Notes: generated by a model not told the origin, from the sequence alone. A stretch of 64,000 nt of DNA from Seriola aureovittata (GCF_021018895.1 NC_079379.1:21818276-21882275), one strand, 5' to 3'. Counted from the first letter of the stretch, positions 52,046 to 64,000 are shown. Made by a program: numbers and translations.

Positions 52046-52725
52046 CAGAATCTTAAGAAGGTCATAGGGGTCCTTTACAAGGTTCTAGTAGTTTATGATG
52101 GGAAGGTTCAGGTACTTAAGGTTGCTCTAGGGGTGGTTACTGAAGAGGTTCTACGAATGTTTTTTTTTGCAGGATTTAGTGGTCACTAAGAAGGTTCTTG
52201 TGGACCTTAAGGAGGTCTTTTAAGTGGTTGCTGTGGTAAGTGAGGAGGTTCTAGAGTTCCTCTAGGAGTCTTTATTGGGTCTTTTTGGAGGTTCCAACGG
52301 TCACTTAGAAGGTTCTACATGTCGTTTTGGAAGTTTTAATGATCGATGACAAGGTTCTAGTGGTCCTTTAGAAGGTTAAGGGGGGAGTCAGGAGGTTGTA
52401 ATTGTCCATTGTAGAGGTTCTACAGGTCCCCTAGGTATTTCTAGGGGTCTTTTTTGAAGGTTTCACTTTAAGGGGTCCTAGTAGTCCTAGTAGTGGGCAT
52501 TTAAGAGGTTCTGGTAGTCAAGCAGGGGGTTCTACAGGTCCTTTAGGAACTTATAGGGATCATTGAGATGACAGAGATGGTTCTAGTGGTCATTGAGGAG
52601 GTTCTATGAGTAGTTAAGCTGTTTTTACTAGTCATGAGAAGGTTGTCGAGAACCTTCAGAAGGTTCAGCTTCAGGTTCCTTTAGGGGATTGTAGGAGTCC
52701 TCTAGGTGGTTAAATCCTTATGGGA
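52046..52725 (+). repeat. degenerate 21-bp minisatellite
   Basis: About 680 bp in which aggttctagtggtcctttag-like units recur: for example aaggttctagtggtcctttag, aggttctacaggtcctttagg, aggttctggtagtcaagcagg, ggttctagtggtcattgagga and aggttccaacggtcacttaga, all 21 bp. Roughly 30 units, many with indels and some fused. The strand is strongly G+T-rich. Stops interrupt all plus-strand frames, so it is not a coding repeat. Confidence 0.85.
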
Positions 52726-55700
52726 GATTTTGCAGTGATGCATTAAACAGCGTTCCCCAGCACCGTCAGCAAAACACCCAACGAGGGACTTTTGTAAGAA
52801 CGCTGTTCATCCCTCCAGTCACGTTTAATACGAATCTATGTCGAGGAGAACTGAAGATGGTCTGGAGGCTCGTAGGGGAACATCACATTACTAACACACA
52901 CTTTTCCTTGAATTTATTCTCAGCCTGTATGTACCTATATGTATATGGTACTGTATATACCATTGTGGGTTGAAATAAGAAAACACATGCCGCTAATCCT
53001 CTGGGCCTGAACACAACAGTTCCTGGAGAGATAAATGGCAACAACAAATCCACACAGATCTAGATCATCCTCTGCTCTACAACGTTAACACATTCTGCCT
53101 TAGGCTGCGAACACAACACAGTTACAACACACTTTAAAGCGCCACTCTCTGCTCTACCCATCAACCTTCTATCACATTGTCTTACTTTTGTCTGTGCATT
53201 TCGAATTCCCATTGTGATTAGAGAACAATGGGACGGCACATTTGAGACTTTGTGTGAACTTTAAATGCAGGAGCAGCGAGACAAAACAAACCTATTGACT
53301 TTGTGGAATGAGAAGACAAAGCTCTTCTGTCCTCATGAGCACAGTGATGCAAGGCACATTTTATGTGAGGTTTGTTTGTTTAGGAAAAAACATTATGATT
53401 CCCATGGTCTTGGGTCAAGATTTGTGAGGGTCATGGGTGAGTTTTCTCCCACAGTGGAGACACAGTACGACTCTCAATCACGCACATGTAGAAGAATCTC
53501 TCGCTATTCAGATTACCCCGTGAGTTTCTGGTGTGAGTTTCCAATTCATTGTGAAAAGCAGCTGCACTATCTCTTGATTAAATCACTGCCTTTTCTCCAC
53601 AGTTTTCAGCTCAGCACTGAATAAAAGACATAATGTGCATTCACTTTTAGGGGGGAAAATCTTTTCCTTCAATCGATTTCAACATCCATCCAGCGTCATG
53701 AATGTCAAATAGACTTAATCACGTGATTGACCCACTATCCTTAATTTACCCTGTATACACAAATAATGAAACAAACACTTAGCACCTTTCCAACGCCATG
53801 CTATTGTTCACATTCACAAACCTGCACAGGCTCTTCGGAGGGTTGATGTGCTGCCACCCCACATCCCCACATCAGCATCGGAAATTTAAAACAAAAGAGG
53901 TGTGATGTATGCGACAACATGTGCATCAAAAGATTACACTAATTTCTCTGAACCCCCTTTTTTTTCCATGCCGGCTTCAAAAGGATTGTATTGCTACGTA
54001 GCATGAAATAACCTTTTCACTGCTGTCATTTTTTATTTTTTGCTGCACCGCCATTTTAGAAAAAGTTGGCCAGCATGTCGCACACATTCTTCAGTGTCTT
54101 TTCTTCTCCTTTCCTGCCTCTTTCTCTCTTCTTCTCTCGCTCTTCTTTTAAGAGGCCATAGCCACATAATGCCAAGGCCGACGGTTTTGCTGGGAGCACC
54201 TGGTGAGTTAAAGGCTAGGCCAGGTGGTACACAGCTTTGACTGCCAATTAGAGCGGTGACCATGTGAGAGCTGCCCGAGATAATTTCTAATTAACAATGG
54301 ACCTCTGAGGCATAACAATTAGCCTTCCCTTCAAATAAACCCACAGAAAGGATGCATGTCAGGCCCACTGACAGGATCTTTTTTTTTTTTCCTTTTCAGC
54401 TGCTAAATAAAACCCTGCTGAAGACAGACGCATCAACTAAGAAAAAACATGCAGGAAGTGACGACAATACTGGGCAAAGCCTTGCAGAATGAGGACATAC
54501 ATGTTGTATAGCGGAGTCTATTCTAGTAAAGAATGAAGGCAGCTTTCCTGACAAGGTCGTAGATGCTGCAGTCCTGTCAACATGACCGAAAGGAGAATAA
54601 AGGGTACAGAAGATGCTTTACATTGATGATGACACTGAAGGAGTGACACACCCTCTCAGCCTAAACGACTGCACCAGAAAAACTATTAGGACAGCGCGGG
54701 GACAATTTGTTTTCACAACAAAAATGATGAAAGTCAAGGACACCGCCTGTGTCCATCAAAATGGACCAAAAGAAGAAGAAAAAAAATAAAAACCTCCGAA
54801 GGACATTGTGATATGGAGATATATGGATGTGCAGCTAGAGAGAAACATCTGCTGCACAGTACAGTATGGTTTTACATAATGCATCCATCCCTGTTGAAAT
54901 GCACCAGCTGTGGATTCCCTTCCTCTGCTCCTCCAAAGGAACATGCCAATAAGCATTATCAAACACGTAGTTAAAGATAAAAGCCACGCAGCAATTTGAC
55001 AAGCCTAATTGCAGGAGTGATGTGTAGTCTCGACGTTCCTGATTGCACTGGGGAAAGATTACGACAGCAATCACAGGATGGCTTTCTTTGTTGCGGAGGC
55101 GGTCGTGTTTAAGTTGTCATTCTATAATCATCTGCAATAACCTCCCAAGTGGAGAAAATACAGTAAGATGTTGTTTTGGAAATGCTCAGATGCAAAAAAA
55201 AACCAAAACAAAACGCCATATATTCTCTGCGTCTGCCCACGGTTGAAGAAGTCTGCTTAAGCTTAAAGAAAAAAATAAAAAGGAGAAAATGGTGCTGAGG
55301 TGTTCCTTGGAAAATAGCCAGAACTGTTAAGTGGAAACAGAGGGCAAATCAAAAAACCAGGAGAAGTCCAAGGGGAATACAGTGAGGGAAGAAGACAGAG
55401 CGTGTGACCAACCCGAGAGGCCTGAACAAAAGACACTTACTATTAGTGAAATATACTTGTACACGCTGCAGAGACATGCAGACCACCACCACCACCACCC
55501 GAGGGACCGGACAGTTCTGCTGTTTGCTGCTGCAGCCTTGGTCGCAGAGCCTGTTGTAAAGCTGTATACTTAAAGGGTCTGATTGGGTCTGTGGTGAGCC
55601 ACGGGGATTCCTCTGTCTGGAGTCTGAATGCCAGAGCTGAATAACTGATTACTCTAAAGCCTGCACTGACTTAACTCAGCCTCCGTGCCGCGGAAAGCTA

Positions 55701-57184
55701 AAGACCAGAGGAAATACCTCGCAAGGAAAGACCTTAAAAAAAAACTGGAAGCCGGATCGTTAAGAGGAAACTCGCACAAACTTTGAATGAGATGTTAGCG
55801 GCCCTCGTGGAGCGGCTATACGTTTCTGTTGAGCGCGGCGTGCTTTGAAGTGGAAACAAACAGCACAACTGCGACTGCAATTTCATCAGACTTTTCCTTG
55901 CAGCATGTCTTCATCTGGTTGGCAGCTGGTGAGAGTTGCCATGTTTCACAGTGAATCACTGCTGCTTCCATTCTCCATTGTTAAAGGGAGCCCACAAAGG
56001 ACTTCCATCCGGAGGAACCGCGCAGATCTTTTAAATGACAAAGTATGTACAGATGAGAAAGCCCCCGCTGAAGACAGATTGAAGCGCACATTATCAGGAC
56101 GATCCATATTTCTCTGAAAATAGCTCCTCCATGCTATGTGGTGTAACAAATGGCAATTGCTTATGGCAACTACAATTTCCAAATGTAATTGGGTTCCTTA
56201 ATAATGGATGCCACCAAAGCACCCCCATCTCCATCTCTGCCACCCTCCTCTCTAAATGCTGCAGCGCAGTCCCCCAAGGTCACGCCATCCAATCTGATCG
56301 GAGGCGTGATGAGGAACTGACTGAGCTAATGTATTCTACTTGCTTATTATTTATAATGGCGAGGGGAGGTTTCAGTGGGAAATTGACCAGCGTCGCTGTA
56401 GACACCTTCATTAGTAAATGAGGTGACATCTCATACAAAACACACAGCAGAGGGGATCATTACAAAACTCATAACCCATAAACCTGGTGTTCACTCACAC
56501 TGGGATATTCAGGCGACAATGAAACGCAGATTGATTAATGTTTACAGCAAATTAAAAGGATTTCTGTCAGAGGAAATTGTTGTTTTTACTTAATGAGGCT
56601 GCTTCCAGGACACAAGACATTTTACTGTAACGTGTCCAGCACAGACATCTCTCTGCTGTACATTCAACAGTTGCTCAGGCTTGGTCCACATGCTGCACAT
56701 AGTGGACGGTATATGGTCCTTTTGAAGTCTGAAAGCTGAGCAGTGCATGAGTTTGCCAGCAGCCCCCCAACCAAAGAATCTAAAGCCGAGAAATCAAAAC
56801 CAGACCTCAAAATGGAAGAAGTTGCTCTTGAAAACATAAAAGAAACTGAAGAGAAATGGACTCAAACATGCGCATATTAAGACCTTATGAATGGTATAGG
56901 TAGGGATTGTAAAATAAATCATAAGCAATGATATCTGCAGGAATCTGCATGTGTGATTTTTAACATCAAGAACAAAGGCAACAATAAAAGCATGCAGCTG
57001 CTTTCTATTAGTGTTGATGGTTGTGTGGATTTTTGCAGAAGAAAGTTACAGTGCAACACTTTAAGACTTTAATCCTGCATGTGTTTAAAGGACTGAGATT
57101 AAAAGCTATTATTAGAATATAAGGTTATCGCTACAGGGTTAAAAAAATTTTTTTAAAAATCATGCGTTGTGTTTCGGTACTCAC

Positions 57185-57425
57185 TTAAAGTCAAGCCCGG
57201 GCTGCTGAGTGAAGTCTCGTTATTTCCGTGCGGTGTAGCGGCGGCGGCTCCGCGGAGGACGAGGAGCGAGAGAGTCAGCGCAGTCTCAGCTTGAAGGCTC
57301 CAATTTAAGGGGAAAACAGGCTCCAAACTGGCAACCTCACACCGCTGCCTGTTTGAATATGAAAACACCGGGAGCAGGTTTACACCCCTCGTGGAGCAAG
57401 CACGTCCATGCGTTTTTTTTTTTTC
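57185..57425 (-). promoter_or_regulatory. candidate non-coding 5' exon / promoter region of the st3gal1-like gene
   Basis: A CpG-rich block, including a cggcggcggctccgcgg stretch, stands out from the AT-rich surroundings. On the minus strand it ends with a consensus donor, CTTTAA|gtgagtac (gtga at 57184-57181). This orientation matches the downstream gene, and related vertebrate genes have untranslated first exons far upstream. At the other edge, ttcgcag|G at 57425 follows a long TCC tract and reads like a 3' splice site, so the segment could be an internal UTR exon rather than the first exon. It contains short upstream ATGs but no long frame. No clear TATA box. Inferred from sequence only; transcript data would settle it. 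Confidence 0.4.
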
Positions 57426-57430
57426 CTGCG

Positions 57431-57481
57431 AAGGAGGAGGAAGAAGAGGAGGAGGAGGAGGAGGAGGAGGAGGAGGAGGAT
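57431..57481. repeat. GGA/TCC microsatellite (polypurine-polypyrimidine)
   Basis: About 50 bp of GAG/GGA with a few AAG units on the plus strand. On the minus strand it is a pyrimidine tract directly before ttcgcag at the edge of the candidate 5' exon. Mirror-repeat character, so triplex-capable. Confidence 0.95.
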
Positions 57482-57599
57482 GGGAACAGTTTCCTCGCGT
57501 ATACCGTTACTCGCTCCAAGGCAATAAGAGCCATGCATTTTAATTCCTGAGCGCTGACCATGAGGGGCATAACACTGCTACGCCCCATCAGCATCCCCA

Positions 57600-57640
57600 C
57601 ACACACGCGCGTGCGTGCGCGCAAACACACACACACACAT
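57600..57640. repeat. alternating CA/CG tract
   Basis: cacacacgcgcgtgcgtgcg followed by cgcaaacacacacacacac. Nearly perfect purine-pyrimidine alternation with CpG steps, about 175 bp upstream of the candidate 5' exon edge. Confidence 0.85.
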
Positions 57641-58887
57641 CAGGATGTTTTGGCATGCGTGACCAGGTCCTGCTGTTTGCCTCCAGCTTATTGCTGCTGG
57701 AATGAACAATAAGTTCCCATATAGTAATGAAGAATGTATTTATGGGCCTCCTTATATTTTACTGTAATTGCACCGGTTTTATTTTATTAAACACAAACTG
57801 GGGATAATTAGACTTTTATTACAGGCTTTGATTGATAAAAGATAATATTCCTCATGCCCTCTGTAATATTCCTATAATTTCCCTAATGGGGCTCATCCAT
57901 CAAACGTCTACAGGCTGTTTGCAGTCTTTCCGTCTAAATTTGCTTACAGGATCACTACAGCTTGTTTCCATAAGTGTGGCAGACTAATAGGATAATAGAG
58001 GTGACTGGTAGCTTAACTGCAGTGAGTCTAAAGCGGGGTGAACTCACTCGAGCTAAAGTTCACTCAGCCATAATAGCCTCAGGCCTGCAGAGACATGTTG
58101 GTCAGACTGAAGCCCTCGGCCAGAAGACTGCTTACCTTCACCCCCCGAGGCCACGGGAAAAAAGCATTTAGTTCTTCAAATATAATGTGGTTGCTTCATG
58201 AAAACTGGCAACATTCACACTAAATCCTCCACAGGGGTTTTTTTTTTAAATGTCACAAATTCTTTTTTATCAGCGTTTACAGTATAAGCCACCTTTATTT
58301 TACACTAAAAGGTGTTTCAAAGCCTGTGAGAACGGTTTTTGTTCCCAACACAGAGTTGTCAAGTGTGAGTGGCAAGAAACACACTCCTCCTGTGTCATCA
58401 CAAAGCTCATAATTGAAGTTGAAACACGAGATACAATTGCTTGGGAAAAAAAAAACAAAAACAAACCTGCAGTTTGAGATATTTTCTGAATGCACACAGG
58501 AACAAACTGGATTAACCCTTGTTCGCAATTCGAGCCAATTACCATAAAAGCATACTTTACTTAGATGAAAATAGCAATGTATTTAGTTGAAAGGAAATGC
58601 ATGATTTGCTCAACCAAGGGCAAGACTGTAGCCTGTGTTACATCAGCGTAACTTTGTATTGCAATGAGATGCCTGTGCGTGGATCTCTGCAGCTTGCCCT
58701 GGGGCCCTGGACCCCAGAGGCCCTGGAAAGTCACTGTTTGCATGCAGATAAGTTCATCATTTGATAGAACATTTCCTCTCTTGGTTGGGATTTGCATGCT
58801 GTCTTAGGCTCAACAGATGGGTGGGCACTTGGCTGGATGGGGACTTGACAGGCCAGCTGAACATACAGGGAGGAATGATGGCTGCTG

Positions 58888-58890
<3 letters not shown>

Positions 58891-58935
<45 letters not shown>
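58891..58935. repeat. TG microsatellite
   Basis: About 22 uninterrupted GT units. Confidence 0.97.
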
Positions 58936-58937
<2 letters not shown>

Positions 58938-59545
58938 TGTCGGGGGCTAGTGGGAATGGAGTGTGCGAGTGGGGAGGTGCAGACAACATGGTTACAGCGG
59001 GAGCAGAGTAGTAGAAATAGAGCTGGCTTCAGAGTGCTGCACTGTAAAATCTGGTCTCTTCTCGCTACTGGCGTGATATCTGTGGTGATGATGGTGGTGA
59101 TATGGTGGCATTTGTTGCCATGGTTTTCGCACCAGATTCAGCCACTGGCTCAAAATACTGTGTTTAACATTTTAATGACTCTGTCTTGTACCTCTACATT
59201 CAATTGTTATATTCATGATAAAAAATGAAATAAAGAGTAGACAGGAACCTCTTACATGGCGCTGTGAGGACACGACAAAACTGATTAAGGTCTGATGGCT
59301 ACACGCATGATGTTGCACTAAAAGACTGAGGTTACATCTGTATATCTGAGGAAAACAGTTAGCATCCTTATCAGTGGTTGATCTATGGCCTTTTGTTGCA
59401 GTCATAGTCTGTAAATAGAGATGGACGTAGCCTCCCTGACGTCTCCCATATTATGCATAATTCTCAGAGTTAAAGAACAAAAGTGAACGGCTGACTTAGA
59501 TATGTCAACACCCTCACCTCTCCGTCACACAGCAAGGAGTAACAG

Positions 59546-59600
59546 CCCACACACAGCTCACACACAGCTCACACACAGCTCACACACTGCTCACACACTG
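59546..59600 (+). repeat. 11-bp minisatellite
   Basis: About five copies of cacacagctca, the last two with a ctg variant (cacactgctca, cacactgg). Likely a short young tandem array. Confidence 0.85.
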
Positions 59601-62600
59601 GCCCACTGGCTGGGCTCCCTCCCTCCACTCCTGCTGATTAGTGAGTGGAAGCAGCTGCGTGCACCTAACCTGCTCCACTGGAGGAGGGGCGACACCTGGA
59701 GCAGAAGGGAGAGAGAGCAACAACAACAAAACACAACCACAGCACTAGGGCTGTAACACCTTAACAAAATTCAGACAGGTCAGCTGTATAACAATTAAAT
59801 TGTAGGAAAATTCGCTATAGAGACCTAAACTGTTTTTTTTGTATCAGGCTGTAAACATGTTTATTTCTGCTTGGGCATTTTAACATGGGGAGTTTATGGC
59901 GATTGACTCACTTTTGGAGTCAGTCTTAAGTGGCAGGAAGGTCAGTTTTTGAGATTCGACTTTTATTTCAGTCTAACTTATTAAGTCTGTTTAACTGTGT
60001 AGCTTTGCATGTGTTCATAAACAGCCAGTTTTCACTTTAAGGCTAACGTGGACTAATGTGTGTGGCAAACATAACTTGGCTTGTGTTACTGAGGTGTAAA
60101 CTTACCAAAAATCCAAACGAACAGGACAGAGATGCTAATGTTTTAGCAGCTAACGTTAGCCAAAACACAGATGCCTCGCACAGCTTCCACACGGTAGGGA
60201 AATACTAGTACAATATGGATGTTTCTGTTGTAACGTCTAACCCAACAAATGAATGTAGTGATGTGATGTGTGTTGGAAGTAATGTCTGTTCACTATTGTA
60301 TGTGTTATTCAGGTGGACATGCTAAAGTTTGCAGCTCACATCAGAGCAGAAAACCACACTGTTTAATCAGTTTCTTACACTTTTGCTTTTGTGTTTTTGG
60401 GGTAAAAGAAGAAGAAGTAAGACACCACCCTCCAGACTCTTTACGAGGTGAGTTTTACTCTCACTCCATCACCACGTGGAGAAATCCAAAGCTTGACAGA
60501 CCCAACGTGCCCTGCTATAGTTGCTAAGCTAAGAGTGTCGCTGTTCAGGGATTCAGTTAGCTGTCAGTTAGAAACTTTATCTATGTGGCAAAGTCGCTTT
60601 GAAGGTTACTTTTTCTAAAGTTTTTAGAATTTAGCTCAACCGTTTCATTCTTCGATTGACAGCCTCGACTGATTTATTTTTCTGTGGCATGCCTTTGTCC
60701 CCAGGTCATGAAATTTTAATGTAGTGGATAATGTCAGCTCGTAATTACAAAAAAAAAAAAAGGGACAAGATTGGATTTGTGCACGTTCTGCAGCACTGCC
60801 AGTGTTAGTCTGAATTGGTCCGGGCCAATCAATACTGTGAACATTAACAATTCTCTTTTCACATGCTAGCCTGGAGATGTTCAATTAACAATGAATGGAA
60901 GATAGATTTTGTGGTCTCAAACTTCAGGATTTGTACCTTCAAATGAGTTTTATTTTTTATTGTGTCTATTGGTTGTGAATTGGGACGCGCGCTTGCCACA
61001 GAAACAGCTTGCAGTCAGCATTTTCATGATTATTTATTTTGCCATTACACATCATAGATTAGCAGCCAGGACAATATTTTTTATTCTTGTCTCAAGTCAC
61101 TTATGCGGACCAATGTATCCCAAGGCACAGGAATATATCAAATCTACAATGTATTGGTTTTGCAATAAGTCAGTGTAGTGGAAGCCTTGTGCGACCAATC
61201 CCAAGGAAAGCCGAACATATATTCAGAAGAGTCGCAGGAAAAAAAAAGGTACAAGGTGCTCAATCAGTTCATAATGCTAGCAATTTTTCCATGTCTGAAG
61301 TTGGTACAGTGTCTGGCAGGTTGACGAAGCATAAGTTAATTAATTTCAAAATCTGGGGTTGTAGTTTTGGCTCACATGGGTTTTGAACATCCTCAGAGTG
61401 GAGGAAATCTGTTCTGTTTCAACTATGAGAGAAAGATAACAGATGGATCATTTCCACTGAAATAACATAAAGAAAAAAAAAAAAAATATATATATATTTA
61501 TAAAAGACGCTCTGTGCTGTATACAGTGTGCAACACCAGACGAAAAGACCTTTATTTTGTTTTATTTTTTTTTTTACACAGAGTAACATTCACGCTGGGT
61601 TTTAGCTGCAGTGTCTGTGCGCCAAAGAGCAATATCTCCCAGCATGAGGCGTACGGCCCTCTGGCAATATCCTTCTCACATGGAGCCAAGGTCACTTGGC
61701 TAACTACAGTATCTCATCTCACAATGCAAAAGGATTACCAGTTTGTTGCGCTACTCTCCGGTGGGGAAGCTTCCTCACTATCGCTCTTCCTCAACAGATC
61801 CTTCATGGTGAAGGAGCTGTCGACTCCGAGGTTGTGCGCCCTTCGTTATTCGGTGTGTGTAAAGTGTTGCTCTCATTCTCGTGTGTTCTGCATACACTCC
61901 TAATTACACCTGTGAAAAAAAATGAACCGGGATGCTTTTTGGCTCTTCTCCAAGGATGGGTGTCTCACCTCCTCCTACTCATTCTTTTTTTTTCTCCTTC
62001 ACTTCTCCAACAGCGAACATTAAACTTGTCGGCTACTGAACTCATGTATATTGCTTCTTCTCAGTAGTTTATGCTTAAATTTTTCCTCCAGTACAGTCAA
62101 GCAGAATGATCAGCCTTGGAGCTGGGATGATAAAATGGTCTCTAAGGAGAAGAATCCACATGACAACCTGCGGAGACAAATAAGCTTTACTGTCATGAAA
62201 GTGCAACATCATAAAACTCTCAGATTATCAAGCGAAAACTTTTGGAGTCAGCCTCGCAGTGGAAAACTACTCAAGATTTGTGGATACTGTAACAAATAAA
62301 TTAGAGTTCGTGTCATGTAATTAATTGCTTTATTTGCATGTTGCTGTTTTGTGGCTGTGCAGCTATTAGCCATTAGGATTAGAGGGGGTGCGATATGGAG
62401 AATTGAGTGTTGCGGCCCTGAATGCCGCCTCTACCAATTCAGCAGCAGCTCCACATGAGAGCGAGGACCCCAGGAGGATTTCACAGAGCAGATTATCAAT
62501 TCGCTGCTGCCAGGAGAAAAACTATCTCTCCACTGGGAGATGCCATTATTTCAAATCTTTGTCCAATTATATTATGCTCGTAGGGGCAATCGGTTGTATG

Positions 62601-63246
62601 TGTACGTGTATGTGTGTGTGCATGTGTTTGTGCATACATGCAAGACATGTGGATTGATTGGACAGGCTCAAGAGGAGAACACTGAGTACTGGGGATGTAA
62701 TCAAAGGTAGCAAGTGTTCTCAGTCAGTAAAAATAGTTGCAGAGCTACACGGCTTCTGAGGAGAGATGAGAAGCAGGGTCTCTGAGGACGGCGTCTGAAT
62801 CTGTCTTGTTGATGGAAAAAATCATTATCAAAAGTGTTGAGAGCTGCGAGAGTGAAGACAAAAAAAAAAATGCAGCCTGTAGATCTCGGCTAAAGCAGCA
62901 GTTGTGTCTTTTGTGTCGCCTTGTGAAAATTGATTTCGGAGGAACCTTTGCTTTTGATCTCGGAGTAGTTTTTGTTCCTGAGGACCTATGGTGTCGATCC
63001 TTGACACCCACAGCGCGGGGCGTCACATGGGTTACTGGCGTGGTGTGACACTTGCCACGTCTCAAGCCCCTCTGAGTCCAAATTGATCGTGGGGTGTTGT
63101 TTATTATCGTGCAGAGCTAAGTTCATGAAAACAGTGCAGAGACTTTATTGAAAGCAATGTTGAAAAGTGTGAAAAATTCCCGTTAGGTCTGTACAGGCTT
63201 ATTGGTAATGGAGCTAAAATGTCCCTCAGGTTGGAGCTAAAGTAGG

Positions 63247-63305
63247 AAATTCACGCTCCCATGTGGATAAACCACAAGGGTTTATCCACATGGGAGCGTG
63301 AATTT
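63247..63305. repeat. long perfect hairpin, 27-bp arms, 5-nt loop
   Basis: Arm 63247-63273 begins AAATTCACGCTCCCATG. Loop acaag at 63274-63278. Arm 63279-63305 is the exact reverse complement. Pairing stops abruptly at both outer ends. Confidence 0.95.
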
Positions 63306-63534
63306 GCTCAGACCAAGGAAAACTGCCTGTTAGCTTATGATTATAATTGTGTGAGAGGGGGACGTGTTTGACTGATGGTGGTGCAAGAGGAAAGATCATG
63401 GAGAGTATAAAATGGAAAAGATTGGATGGAAGATTAGATGGTTGTACGCCTCCGCCACTCAGACTAGTTTCAGGTTGTGGGAAATTTTTGTCATGATTGT
63501 TGTGTGAAAGTCTTAAGTAATGGCTAAAAAGTGT

Positions 63535-63720
63535 TTCATGAGGTCACGCTGACCTTGACCTTTGACCTTTAGCCACCAAAATCTAATCAGTTTGTCCTGT
63601 GAATGTGTTTGTGCTGAATTTGAAGAAGTTATGTGAAGGTGTTGCGAGAACGGGACGGATGGACAAACATATGGACGGACAACCCGAAAACAGTCGCCGG
63701 TGCGGAGGTTTAAAAAACGA
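63535..63720 (+). repeat. dispersed percomorph-type repeat
   Basis: gaggtcacgctgaccttgac, ctttgacctttagccaccaa, aatctaatcagtttgtcctg, ctgaatttgaagaagttatg, gagaacgggacggatggac and tcgccggtgcggaggtttaa form the known order of a high-copy non-coding fish repeat. Confidence 0.6.
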
Positions 63721-63799
63721 AATCAAGAGAAGAGTCTGCAGCCGGCTGTGTGAAGCTGTAGTACTCAAACTTAAACGAGCAATGGCAGTGCCAACATAC

Positions 63800-64000
63800 T
63801 CATTTTAAACAGGCATGCTTACCGTGTTCACCATCTCAGTTTAGCACATTAGCGTGCTAACATTTGCTAATTAGCACCAAACACAAAGCACAGTCGGTAC
63901 TGACGTGAAAATCACGAGGTTTGCAGTTATGTAGTGAACAAAGCTGCATGTTGACCTGATGGCACCAGAGGAAAAGTCAGAGCATCACAAAGTCACTAAA
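63800..64000 (+). repeat. dispersed gctaac-type repeat, copy cut by the window edge
   Basis: gtgttcaccatctcagttta, gcacattagcgtgctaac, atttgctaattagcacca, aacacaaagcacagtcgg and gatggcaccagaggaaaag match the family at 42.6 and 39.8 kb and continue past the end of the window. Confidence 0.65.

Larger units (their letters stand above)
57426..64000. other. upstream flank, intergenic
   Basis: No coding exon recognised. It holds a GGA/TCC tract, a CA/CG alternating tract (57600-57640), a TG microsatellite, an 11-bp minisatellite, a long perfect hairpin and two dispersed repeats near the right edge, all listed separately. The stretch 60000-63180 shows nothing I can name. Confidence 0.5.

Noticed and set aside
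52046..52725. Coding tandem-repeat protein from the 21-bp array
   Set aside because: A 21-bp unit could encode seven-residue repeats, but indels and stops interrupt every frame.
57337..57636. Open frames with long Ser or Glu runs over the GGA/TCC tract
   Set aside because: The runs are translations of the microsatellite. No conserved sequence surrounds them.
58761..59228. 155-residue open frame, the longest in the window
   Set aside because: It runs through the TG microsatellite (a CV dipeptide run), has no recognisable domain, and lies upstream of the candidate promoter.

Overview
The window looks like nuclear DNA of a ray-finned fish, most likely a percomorph teleost. The one protein-coding gene I can support is split by GT-AG introns and encodes a vertebrate-type Golgi sialyltransferase. 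The rest is full of repeat families I recognise from percomorph genomes: Tc1-like transposon relics, short inverted-repeat elements, and a LINE reverse-transcriptase remnant with a microsatellite tail. Nothing bacterial, viral or plasmid-like is visible.

The gene is on the minus strand. It is a beta-galactoside alpha-2,3-sialyltransferase of the ST3GAL1/ST3GAL2 group, closest to ST3GAL1. Six coding exons (23585-23295, 21085-20892, 8974-8795, 6510-6465, 4331-4212 and 3935-3762) join without a frame break into 1005 nt, or 334 residues plus stop. The protein has a short cytoplasmic tail, one signal-anchor helix, a stem with a Cys cluster, and sialylmotifs L, S, III and VS, all intact. A CpG-rich segment at 57185-57425 ends in a consensus donor on the minus strand. 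It is the best candidate for a non-coding 5' exon or promoter, which would make a first intron of about 33.6 kb.

Layout: 1-3761 is downstream flank/3' UTR with three or four repeat relics. 3762-23585 is the coding part, with introns of 276 to 11,917 bp. 23586-57184 is probable 5' intron, holding a Tc1-like relic, an old tandem duplication near 33 kb, three hairpin-type structures or inverted-repeat elements, a multi-copy 'gctaacatttgctaattagca' repeat, long TG and TA microsatellites, and a degenerate 21-bp minisatellite at about 52.05-52.72 kb. 57185-57640 is the candidate promoter/5' exon. 57640-64000 is upstream flank with a TG microsatellite, an 11-bp minisatellite, a perfect 27-bp-arm hairpin and two more repeat copies.

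I found no second gene, tRNA, rRNA, CRISPR array or operon-like structure, and nothing I would call a new biological system. The points most worth checking are the foldbacks with perfect arms (27, 17 and 12 bp), a bulged hairpin at 38.2 kb, the diverged duplication at 33 kb, the 21-bp minisatellite, and the putative 5' exon whose acceptor-like sequence follows a TCC microsatellite. All family assignments are from reading alone; no database search was run.
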